Source: Clostridiales bacterium UBA4706
GTDB lineage: Bacteria; Bacillota; Clostridia; Oscillospirales; Oscillospiraceae
Length of the DNA stretch: 8,254 nucleotides
Direction: 5' to 3'
Assembly (NCBI GenBank): GCA_002404605.1
Contig: DHKA01000026.1
Location: forward strand, 1 to 8,254
Position numbers and translations under genes: made by a program. Below, one piece after another: positions 1 to 4,994 of the stretch. The notes below the pieces were generated by a model, which did not search any database, was not told the DNA's origin, and was given only the letters and a program-made list of their open reading frames with translations. Every line of letters starts with the position of its first letter. Position 1 is the stretch's first letter.

Positions 1-47
1 CTTCATTTTACAATCGACCTCCAGAAAACATCAATACAAAACAGTAA

Positions 48-68
48 AATCGAATAAATAATTCGATT
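48..68. repeat. AT-rich inverted repeat
   Basis: AATCGAAT (48-55) and ATTCGATT (61-68) are perfect 8-base reverse complements separated by AAATA. It lies in the AT-rich leader upstream of the nucleotidyltransferase promoter. It could be a weak terminator or a protein-binding site of whatever lies to the left; no long T-run follows on either strand, so a terminator role is not well supported. Confidence 0.45.
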
Positions 69-129
69 ATTGAAAATTCAATTGGCAATATATAAAATTC
101 AAACCAGCAAGCCGGGCTTTGTAGCAGAT

Positions 130-158
130 TTGCATTCCAGCGCACTTTGGAGTATACT
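130..158 (+). promoter_or_regulatory. Sigma-A-type promoter of the MNT nucleotidyltransferase
   Basis: A -35 box TTGCAT (130-135) and a -10 box TATACT (153-158) are separated by 17 bases, the optimal spacing. Transcription would begin near 165, leaving a leader of about 27 bases that carries the GGAAGGGG ribosome site (174-181) before the ATG at 192. Confidence 0.65.
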
Positions 159-191
159 GCAAATAAAAAGTTTGGAAGGGGTGGTGTCAAT

Positions 192-551
192 ATGTGTACG
201 CGCAGTCAGGCGTTTGAGATTTTGAAGAACGTCTATCACACCTGCGTGCCGATTCTGGAGCACAGCATCCACGATGCAATTTTGTACGGATCCTATGCCC
301 GCGGCGATTTTACTGCGGAGTCGGATATTGATATTCTCCTGACCGTAGACTTGATGCAGGAACAGATCACTTCGCATCGGCGTGCGGTTTCCGGAGTAGC
401 GAGCGCACTTAGCCTTGACCACGATGTGACTGTTTCTGTCCATGTCGTGCCGTTGGCGCAGTTCCGGCGGTATGCGGATTTCCTGCCGTTTTACCAGAAC
501 GTGCTGAAGGAGGGGAATCACTATGCAGAGCATGAGACTATTTCTGCCTGA
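192..551 (+). CDS. MNT-type nucleotidyltransferase domain protein
   Basis: Small 119-aa protein of the minimal nucleotidyltransferase (MNT, DNA polymerase beta-like) superfamily. The signature GSYARGDFTAESDID (about residues 33-47) holds the GS helix-turn and the two metal-binding aspartates of the SDID motif. The C-terminal half carries the expected beta strand (DHDVTVSVHVVPL). The ATG at 192 is chosen because GGAAGGGG lies 10 bases upstream and a good promoter lies at 130-158; the in-frame ATG at 147 would sit inside that promoter. Known relatives (MntA) transfer AMP to a HEPN ribonuclease toxin encoded next door, acting as antitoxins; others are stand-alone. No intact HEPN gene follows: the next start, at 523 inside this gene, opens only 20 codons. 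The family call is firm; an antitoxin role is inference. Confidence 0.85.
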   Translation: MCTRSQAFEILKNVYHTCVPILEHSIHDAILYGSYARGDFTAESDIDILLTVDLMQEQITSHRRAVSGVASALSLDHDVTVSVHVVPLAQFRRYADFLPFYQNVLKEGNHYAEHETISA

Positions 552-585
552 CCCATACCGTGACCCAGACTGGGCGAAGACGTAA
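523..585 (+). pseudogene. Possible remnant of a lost partner gene (20 codons)
   Basis: An ATG at 523 is preceded at 7 bases by AAGGAGGGG (507-515), the best ribosome site in this part of the window, and overlaps the end of the nucleotidyltransferase by 29 bases. That arrangement is typical of translational coupling to a second gene. The frame stops at 583-585 after 20 codons beginning MQSMRLFLPD. I recognise no domain. The simplest reading is the start of a HEPN-type or other partner gene that was truncated by a deletion or insertion near 535-580. A fortuitous ribosome site is the alternative. Confidence 0.3.
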
Positions 586-596
586 TAGACGTAATA
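579..596 (+). repeat. Tandem 9-base duplication
   Basis: GACGTAATA occurs twice back to back (579-587, 588-596). Just upstream TGACCCA is repeated at 549-555 and 561-567. Such short duplications fit a recombination scar at the end of the nucleotidyltransferase gene but prove nothing on their own. Confidence 0.6.
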
Positions 597-603
597 GAAA
601 AAG

Positions 604-626
604 TCCTGCAAATACAGGAGTTTTTT
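604..626 (+). terminator. Weak intrinsic terminator after the nucleotidyltransferase
   Basis: TCCTG (604-608) pairs with CAGGA (615-619) around the loop CAAATA, followed by G and six T's (621-626). The upstream A-run (598-602) can extend the stem after a G-G mismatch. The core stem is only 5 pairs, so efficiency is uncertain. Confidence 0.5.
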
Positions 627-704
627 GCTGAAAATATGCGCGTATTATAATTAAAATACAGAAAAATACGAACGGATAGCTCTTGACGTGCATGGAGTGA
701 GGAG

Positions 705-733
705 TCTCAAACGTGCCAGTGGCACGTTTGGGA
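705..733. repeat. Strong 13-pair hairpin
   Basis: TCTCAAACGTGCC (705-717) pairs with GGCACGTTTGGGA (721-733) around the three-base loop AGT, with one G-T wobble. No T-run follows on either strand, so it is not a standard terminator. Its inner part is a perfect palindrome centred on 719. Confidence 0.75.
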
Positions 734-736
734 CGA

Positions 737-920
737 CGATGAGGTTCGAGTCCTGACCCTCTCTGTTTTGCTATCTCACGGCGGGGCGAATCCTGCCTAT
801 GACAATTCTCCGCTGCGCTTGAATTGGCGCGCCGCTCGGCGCGACCGCCGGAGGACGGTTTGGCGTGGCTGCCCCGACCGCTGGTGTACGCTATTTTGCG
901 CCGATGAGGCGCAAGTCCTG
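737..920 (+). repeat. Repeated T-arm-like motif (737-755 and 902-920)
   Basis: CGATGAGGTTCGAGTCCTG (737-755) and CGATGAGGCGCAAGTCCTG (902-920) match at 15 of 19 positions. A related GGGGCGAATCCTG lies at 783-795. Each has the form purine-rich arm, CGA/CAA-containing loop, CCTG arm. The span covers both copies; the bases between are unique. This is a direct visual match, with function unknown. Confidence 0.5.
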
Positions 921-1012
921 GACTGCCTTGCACAAGAAGCTCCGAGATCGTTCTGTTAGCCTGTGCGAGATACGTCGGTTTGCCGGAGTGCGAAAAAAAG
1001 TTCAGCACCCGC

Positions 1013-1040
1013 TTGACTTCTTGGAAAAAGTGTTTATAAT
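1013..1040 (+). promoter_or_regulatory. Near-consensus promoter of the TetR-KTR-acetyltransferase cassette
   Basis: TTGACT (1013-1018) and TATAAT (1035-1040) are separated by 16 bases. This is the strongest promoter in the window. Transcription would start about 1046-1048, inside the palindromic operator that follows. Confidence 0.85.
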
Positions 1041-1041
1041 A

Positions 1042-1065
1042 TCACTAACTAATGCTAGTTAGTGA
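1042..1065. promoter_or_regulatory. Palindromic operator, probably for the TetR-family regulator
   Basis: TCACTAACTA (1042-1051) and TAGTTAGTGA (1056-1065) are perfect 10-base reverse complements around ATGC. The site begins one base after the -10 box, covers the expected transcription start and ends 9 bases before the regulator's ATG. TetR-family dimers bind such palindromes, so repression of its own promoter is the natural inference. Confidence 0.8.
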
Positions 1066-1074
1066 GGTGTGAGG

Positions 1075-1725
1075 ATGAAACAGGAAGATACAAAGCAGAA
1101 GATTTTGGACAAGGCGCTGGAGCTGTTTTCTGCGCAGGGGTATGACGCGGTGAGCGTTGGCGAGATCGCCAGGGCGGTGGGCATCAAAGCGCCGTCGCTG
1201 TACAACCACTTTGCAAGCAAGCAGGCGATCTTCGACGCGCTTGTGGAGTCCACGGCGGCACAGTATGCGGCGGATACCGATCGGATCAACATCCATGTGC
1301 AGAATGCGGCGCAGGATATTCCCGTTTTTACGGAGATCACCGCCGACGCGCTCTTTGAAAAGGTGCGGCAGATCTTTGAATATTCTCTCCACAACGAGAC
1401 GATCAGCCGCTTCCGCCGCATGATGACCATTGAGCAGTTCCGCTCGCCGGAGCTGGCGGCGCTCTACTCGCAGCGCTATGTGGAACGGATCTTAAAGTAC
1501 CACGCGGGCATTTTCCGCGCGCTGATCGCGGCGGGCGAGATGTGCCCGGACGACCCGGACACGCTGGCGATGCTGTATGTTTCGCCGGTGCTGACGCTCA
1601 TCGGCATCTGCGACCGCCAGCCGGAGCGGGAACGCGAATGTCTGGAAAAGCTGCAAGACCATGTGCGGCTCTTTTTTCGCATGGTCCATGGCGGCGGTTC
1701 ACAAGGCGGTGAACGCCATGCGTGA
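1075..1725 (+). CDS. TetR/AcrR family transcriptional regulator
   Basis: A 216-aa one-component repressor of the TetR family. The N-terminal DNA-binding domain is plain: helix 1 (residues 5-20, TKQKILDKALELFSAQ), then the helix-turn-helix at about 27-47 (SVGEIARAVGIKAPSLYNHF) and the typical FASKQAIFDAL segment. The remainder is a helical ligand-binding and dimerisation domain with no recognisable ligand signature. The ATG at 1075 is preferred over the in-frame GTG at 1069 because GAGGTG (1064-1069) sits 5 bases upstream of it. The operator at 1042-1065 suggests self-repression, relieved by an unknown small molecule. The stop overlaps the next gene by 8 bases, so the two are translationally linked. 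The downstream acetyltransferase makes a drug-like inducer plausible, but this is inference. Confidence 0.92.
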   Translation: MKQEDTKQKILDKALELFSAQGYDAVSVGEIARAVGIKAPSLYNHFASKQAIFDALVESTAAQYAADTDRINIHVQNAAQDIPVFTEITADALFEKVRQIFEYSLHNETISRFRRMMTIEQFRSPELAALYSQRYVERILKYHAGIFRALIAAGEMCPDDPDTLAMLYVSPVLTLIGICDRQPERERECLEKLQDHVRLFFRMVHGGGSQGGERHA

Positions 1726-1909
1726 GCCGGATGAAAAGTGGGTGCTCTGTCCCGTGTGCGGCGCAAAAACGCGGCTGCGGCTGCTGCCAGGGACGGTGCT
1801 GCGCGAGTTCCCGCTCTTTTGCCCCAAGTGCCGGCAGGAGCACATCATCAACGCGCGGAATTATCAAATCGAGATCATCGACCAGCCAGACGCCAAGACG
1901 CAGTGCTGA
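1718..1909 (+). CDS. Cysteine-rich KTR domain protein
   Basis: A 63-aa protein of the Cys_rich_KTR family, a zinc-knuckle-like family of unknown function often found beside TetR regulators in Firmicute accessory DNA. Two CxxC pairs, CPVC (residues 11-14) and CPKC (35-38), probably bind one zinc; the name-giving AKTR follows the first pair, and the end reads PDAKTQC. The ATG at 1718 is chosen because homologues as I recall them begin a few residues before WVLCPVC, and AAGGCGG (1702-1708) lies 9 bases upstream; an in-frame ATG at 1688 would add ten residues. It overlaps the TetR stop by 8 bases. Its final codons form the 5' arm of the terminator at 1897-1945. Role unknown. Confidence 0.85.
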   Translation: MREPDEKWVLCPVCGAKTRLRLLPGTVLREFPLFCPKCRQEHIINARNYQIEIIDQPDAKTQC

Positions 1910-1945
1910 CCACGCTTGCTGTGGTCGGCACTGCGTCTTTTTTTT
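1897..1945 (+). terminator. Strong intrinsic terminator/attenuator overlapping the KTR stop codon
   Basis: GACGCAGTGCTGACCAC (1897-1913) pairs with GTGGTCGGCACTGCGTC (1921-1937) over 17 pairs with one G-T wobble, loop GCTTGCT, followed by eight T's (1938-1945). The 5' arm contains the last codons and the stop (1907-1909) of the KTR gene. The acetyltransferase starts only 24 bases after the T-run with no visible promoter between, so read-through control is possible. Confidence 0.92.
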
Positions 1946-1969
1946 GAAGGAATACGATGGAGAAGCATC

Positions 1970-2659
1970 ATGGAGGAGATCAACAGGAACAGGGAACTTT
2001 CTGCCCATACGAAGCCAGTCGCGGTCGATCCCGAGACGACGAACCGCGCCGAGGCGTTTGCGCTCTGGATGGACGCGCCGAATCCGATGGTGACGTTTTT
2101 TAAGACCCTGGACGTCACGCCGCTGATCCGGCTGGTCCACAGGCGCGGCTATCGGTTCAATATGCTTTTGTGCTGGTGCATCGGCAGGGCAGCCACCGAG
2201 ATCAAGGAGTTTTACACGCTCCCCGTAGGGCACGAGCTGCTGCAATATGACAGCATTGCGGTAAACGCCATTGTGAAAAACGGCATCTGCGAGGTCAGCT
2301 CCTGCGATGTGCCGTTTTCCAACGACCTTGCGCAGTTCAATGCCGACTATCTGCGCCTGACGCACGCGGTGACGGCGCACTGTGAAAACCACGACCTGCC
2401 GGACAGCATGGTCATCGGCACGTCCGCCATCGTGGACACCGAGCTCGACGGCGCGGTCGGCATGAACAGCGGCATTTACAACAATCCCTTCCTCATCTGG
2501 GGCAAATACCGCAAGGGGCTTTTCCGAACGACGCTGAAGCTGTCGTTCCAGTTCCACCACACGCAGCTGGACGGCGCGCACGCCGGGCGGTTTTTGCAGC
2601 TTTTGCAGGAGAATATCTTTGAGATCAGGAAATGCAGCCGAGCCAGCGGTCGGGGCTGA
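1970..2659 (+). CDS. CatA-like O-acetyltransferase
   Basis: A 229-aa member of the chloramphenicol acetyltransferase fold family, close to the usual 210-220 aa. These trimeric cytoplasmic enzymes move an acetyl group from acetyl-CoA to a hydroxyl of their substrate. The active-site motif HHTQLDG (196-202) is intact: by analogy with CAT, His197 is the catalytic base and Asp201 the structural aspartate, followed by the usual HAGRF. Other family-like stretches are FNMLLCWCIGRA (63-74) and VIGTSAIVDTEL (148-159). The ATG at 1970 has GGAG (1959-1962) 7 bases upstream. It lies in the TetR-KTR cassette, behind a terminator. Many CatA-like proteins in such settings are of untested substrate, so chloramphenicol resistance should not be assumed. 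No terminator is evident after the gene. Confidence 0.88.
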   Translation: MEEINRNRELSAHTKPVAVDPETTNRAEAFALWMDAPNPMVTFFKTLDVTPLIRLVHRRGYRFNMLLCWCIGRAATEIKEFYTLPVGHELLQYDSIAVNAIVKNGICEVSSCDVPFSNDLAQFNADYLRLTHAVTAHCENHDLPDSMVIGTSAIVDTELDGAVGMNSGIYNNPFLIWGKYRKGLFRTTLKLSFQFHHTQLDGAHAGRFLQLLQENIFEIRKCSRASGRG

Positions 2660-2774
2660 GCCGGAAGCCGGGCGGCGGTTTATCGATTGCAATTGCCTCC
2701 GCGGTATGATACTGTAATAGCATGATTCCCCGGCACATCATAACTGATCTGTGGTTTTGCGTAAGGAGGATACT

Positions 2775-4577
2775 ATGCTGAACAAGTTTTGCAAAAAGCC
2801 GCTGTACGCCGTGACGCGGACGCTTGCGCGGGTGGCGATGGGCGCGCAGCCGGCGGAGCTGGTCATCCAAAACGCCCGGCTCGTCAATGTCTGCACGGCG
2901 GAAATTCAGGAGGGCATCGACGTTGCCGTCGCGGAGGGGCGCATTGCGCTCGTGGGCGACGCGGCGCACTGCGTCGGTCCGAACACTAAGGTCATCGACG
3001 CGGCGGGACAGTACATCGCACCCGGCTTTATGGACGGGCATATCCATGTGGAATCCTCCATGCTCACCGTAGGCGAATATGCCAAGGCGGTCATCCCCCG
3101 CGGCACGACCGGCATTTTCATGGACCCGCACGAGATCTGCAACGTCTGCGGAAAAGAAGGCGTAAAGCTCATGATCGAGGACGCAAAGCGTGCGCCGCTC
3201 AAGGCGATGTCGAACGCGCCGTCGTGCGTCCCGGCAGTCGCGGGCTTTGAGGACACTGGCGCGGCGATCGGCGCGGAGGACATCCGCGAAATGATGACGT
3301 GGGACGGCATCATGGGGCTGGGCGAGATGATGAGCTTCCCGAACGTGATCGGCGCGGAGGAGCACATCCACGCGGAGCTTGCCGAAACGCTGAAGTCCGA
3401 CAACATCATCACCGGGCATTTCTCCATCCCCGACACCGGTGCGGCGCTCAATGCCTACATCGCCTCCGGCGTTCGCTGCTGCCACGAATCCACCCGCGCG
3501 GAGGACGCGCTGGAAAAAATGCGGCACGGGATGTACGCGCTGCTGCGCTACGGCAGCGCATGGCACGATATGCCGGTCATCATCCATGCTGTGCTGGACA
3601 ATCAGATCGACGACCGCTTCGCCTGCCTCATCTCCGACGACACGCACCCCGACACGCTCGTAAACGAGGGGCATCTGGACCATATCGTCCGCTGCGCTGT
3701 AAAAGAAGGGCTGGACCCCATCAAGGCGATCCAGTATGTGACGATCAACGTCGCCACCTGCTTCCGCATGGATCACGAGATGGGCAGCATCACGCCGGGC
3801 AAGTGCGCAGACATCGTATTCTTTGACGATCTTCGGGGCATCCGCGTCACGCGCACGATCATCGACGGCGACGTGGTGGCGGAAAACGGCAGAATGTGCG
3901 TGGACATCGCGCCTGCGAGCTTCCCCGCGAGCGTCTGCAACACGATGCACGTCGGGCATCCGATCACCGAGGAGAGCTTCCGCATCGCCGCGCCCGCGGG
4001 CGCGGGCAGCACGGTCAAAACGCGCGTCATCGAGATCATCCCCAACCGCGTGGGCAACTACGAGCGGCTGGTCGAGCTGCCGGTCGCAGGCGGCTTTGTG
4101 CAGCCGGACGCGGCGCAGGACATTATGAAGATGGTCGTTTTTGAGCGCCACCACGAGATGGGCACAAAGGGCATGGGCTTCCTCAAGGGCTTCGGCTTCA
4201 AGAAGGGCGCGATGGCGCAGACGGTCTCTCACGACGCGCACAATCTGCTCGTTGCGGGCACGAACGACGCCGACATGGCGCTGGCAGCCAACACGCTCAT
4301 CGAATGCGGCGGCGGTCTGTGCGCGGTCGCGGACGGCAAGGTGCTGGCGGTCGTGCCGCTGCCCATCGCGGGTCTGATGAACGATCTGCCGGTGGCGGAG
4401 ATGGCGGACAAGGTCGCCAAGCTCGACGCGGCGTGGAAGCAGATGGGCTGCGTCATCAATTCGCCGTATATGACGATGGCACTCGTGCCGCTGGCGTGCC
4501 TGCCGGAGCTGCGGCTGACGAACCGCGGGCTCGTCGATTGCCGCACGTTCCAGTTCGTTCCCCTGTTCGCGGAATAA
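2775..4577 (+). CDS. ade: Adenine deaminase
   Basis: Converts adenine to hypoxanthine and ammonia (EC 3.5.4.2) in the cytoplasm for purine salvage. The 600-aa length is usual for the Ade branch of the amidohydrolase superfamily. The metal-binding HxH lies in GFMDGHIHVESS (84-95); PRGTTGIFMDPHEI (108-121), GLGEMM (181-186), ITGHF (212-216), CCHESTRAEDALEKMRHG (235-252) and SDDTHPD (287-293) follow in family order. The C-terminal domain carries the typical TVSHDAHN and AGTNDADMALA stretches. The ATG at 2775 has AAGGAGG (2763-2769) 5 bases upstream, far better than an in-frame GTG at 2751. A TATGAT at 2705-2710 may be the -10 box, but no good -35 is seen. No purine riboswitch is recognisable in the 115-base leader. 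Terminated by the hairpin at 4588-4619; apparently a single-gene unit. Confidence 0.95.
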   Translation: MLNKFCKKPLYAVTRTLARVAMGAQPAELVIQNARLVNVCTAEIQEGIDVAVAEGRIALVGDAAHCVGPNTKVIDAAGQYIAPGFMDGHIHVESSMLTVGEYAKAVIPRGTTGIFMDPHEICNVCGKEGVKLMIEDAKRAPLKAMSNAPSCVPAVAGFEDTGAAIGAEDIREMMTWDGIMGLGEMMSFPNVIGAEEHIHAELAETLKSDNIITGHFSIPDTGAALNAYIASGVRCCHESTRAEDALEKMRHGMYALLRYGSAWHDMPVIIHAVLDNQIDDRFACLISDDTHPDTLVNEGHLDHIVRCAVKEGLDPIKAIQYVTINVATCFRMDHEMGSITPGKCADIVFFDDLRGIRVTRTIIDGDVVAENGRMCVDIAPASFPASVCNTMHVGHPITEESFRIAAPAGAGSTVKTRVIEIIPNRVGNYERLVELPVAGGFVQPDAAQDIMKMVVFERHHEMGTKGMGFLKGFGFKKGAMAQTVSHDAHNLLVAGTNDADMALAANTLIECGGGLCAVADGKVLAVVPLPIAGLMNDLPVAEMADKVAKLDAAWKQMGCVINSPYMTMALVPLACLPELRLTNRGLVDCRTFQFVPLFAE

Positions 4578-4587
4578 GCAAAAATGC

Positions 4588-4619
4588 AGCGCCCCTGACT
4601 TCGGTCGGGGGCGCTTTTT
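4588..4619 (+). terminator. Intrinsic terminator of the adenine deaminase gene
   Basis: AGCGCCCCTGAC (4588-4599) pairs with GTCGGGGGCGCT (4604-4615), 12 pairs with one wobble, capped by a stable C(TTCG)G tetraloop and followed by a T-run to 4619. It begins 10 bases after the stop. Confidence 0.93.
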
Positions 4620-4628
4620 CGCAAATCG

Positions 4629-4657
4629 TTGCAAAAGCTGACGGAATATGGTAAATT
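4629..4657 (+). promoter_or_regulatory. Probable promoter of the DUF4177-like gene
   Basis: TTGCAA (4629-4634) and TAAATT (4652-4657) are separated by 17 bases, directly after the adenine deaminase terminator. Transcription would start about 4664, giving a leader of about 75-85 bases that contains the hairpin at 4665-4685. Confidence 0.55.
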
Positions 4658-4664
4658 AGAGATA

Positions 4665-4685
4665 GCCGGGTGCGCGGCATCCGGC
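4665..4685 (+). other. Leader hairpin of the DUF4177-like gene
   Basis: GCCGGGTGC (4665-4673) pairs with GCATCCGGC (4677-4685), 9 pairs with one wobble and loop GCG. It would form at the very 5' end of the transcript. An A-rich stretch follows rather than a T-run, so it is not a terminator; a stabilising 5' hairpin is one possible role. Confidence 0.5.
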
Positions 4686-4748
4686 AAAAAAGACGAAAAG
4701 GAAGAAAATACCTAGACATTCTCGGGCGCACACGGGCTGCAATACGTC

Positions 4749-4943
4749 GTGCTTCAGGTCACGCTGAAGGAGAAATTCCTCGGCACGGGCTCGGGCAACC
4801 TCACGGAGCTGGAAAAATGCATCAACGATCAGGCGAGCAAGGGCTACCGCCTGCACACGATCACGACCTCCAACGGCGGCAGCAAGGGTCTGATGGGCGG
4901 CGACCGCATTCAGGCGACCATGGTGTTTGAAAAGATCATTTAA
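4749..4943 (+). CDS. Small DUF4177-like protein, start codon uncertain
   Basis: A small cytoplasmic protein of about 64-68 aa resembling the DUF4177 family, whose function is unknown: a strand (VLQVTLKEKF), then a helix with the LTELEKCINDQASKGYRLHTI pattern, split here as LTELEKCIND and QASKGYRLHTI, then a GG-rich turn and a last strand, IQATMVFEKI. The listed start is GTG 4749. The family-like strand clearly begins earlier, at QYVV (codons 4740-4751), so a CTG at 4737 may be the true start. No ATG, GTG or TTG precedes it in frame back to the TAG at 4713, and the nearest good ribosome site, AAGGAAG (4698-4704), is 33 bases too far. The gene may use a rare start or be damaged at its 5' end. 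It has its own promoter (4629-4657) and terminator (4959-4994). Confidence 0.7.
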   Translation: MLQVTLKEKFLGTGSGNLTELEKCINDQASKGYRLHTITTSNGGSKGLMGGDRIQATMVFEKII

Positions 4944-4958
4944 TCCGACAAAATAAAG

Positions 4959-4994
4959 CGCGGGTCATCCAAAGCAGGATGACCCGCGTTTTTT
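4959..4994. terminator. Terminator shared by convergent genes
   Basis: CGCGGGTCATCC (4959-4970) and GGATGACCCGCG (4977-4988) form a perfect 12-pair stem with loop AAAGCA. Six T's follow on the + strand (4989-4994), ending the DUF4177-like transcript. On the - strand the tail is T-rich but interrupted, so it may also end the EamA transcript, whose stop codon (4993-4995) touches it. Confidence 0.9.

Larger units (their letters stand above)
552..1012. other. Gene-poor, hairpin-rich intergenic region
   Basis: No credible gene is seen in this 460-base gap; open frames on both strands are arginine-rich, lack ribosome sites and resemble no family. Clear hairpins are present: 705-733 (13-pair stem), 780-797 (GGCGGG with CCTGCC, one wobble), 828-843 (CGCGCC with GGCGCG) and 896-914 (TTGCGCC with GGCGCAA). 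GGATAGC (674-680) can pair with GCTATCT (770-776), enclosing the first large hairpin. A TATAAT at 646-651 could serve as a -10 box, with TTGCTG (625-630) only 15 bases upstream. It could be a structured non-coding RNA, a dispersed repeat, or decayed mobile DNA; I cannot tell which. Confidence 0.5.

Noticed and set aside
8..190. Minus-strand 60-codon open frame in the AT-rich leader
   Set aside because: Overlaps the promoter at 130-158, has no ribosome site and resembles nothing.
737..765. tRNA-like 3' end (GGTTCGAGTCC T-loop motif)
   Set aside because: The T-stem has a mismatch, the following seven bases have no matching 5' acceptor strand, and no D-arm or anticodon arm can be found upstream.
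768..959. Plus-strand open frame of 63 codons
   Set aside because: Composition is that of structured GC-rich DNA (many Arg, Trp, Cys), with no ribosome site or family resemblance.
538..1008. Long minus-strand open frame across the intergenic region (156 codons)
   Set aside because: Arginine-rich, no ribosome site, matches no family, and crosses the hairpins and the end of the nucleotidyltransferase.
1598..2692. 364-codon minus-strand open frame
   Set aside because: Opposes the TetR, KTR and acetyltransferase genes, all recognisable families on the + strand.
2660..2774. Purine riboswitch ahead of the adenine deaminase gene
   Set aside because: The 115-base leader is short and lacks the three-way-junction core and an expression-platform hairpin; only a weak stem-loop near 2735-2755 is seen.
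2625..4634. 669-codon minus-strand open frame
   Set aside because: Antisense shadow of the adenine deaminase; His/Arg/Asp-rich composition typical of the reverse frame of a GC-rich gene.
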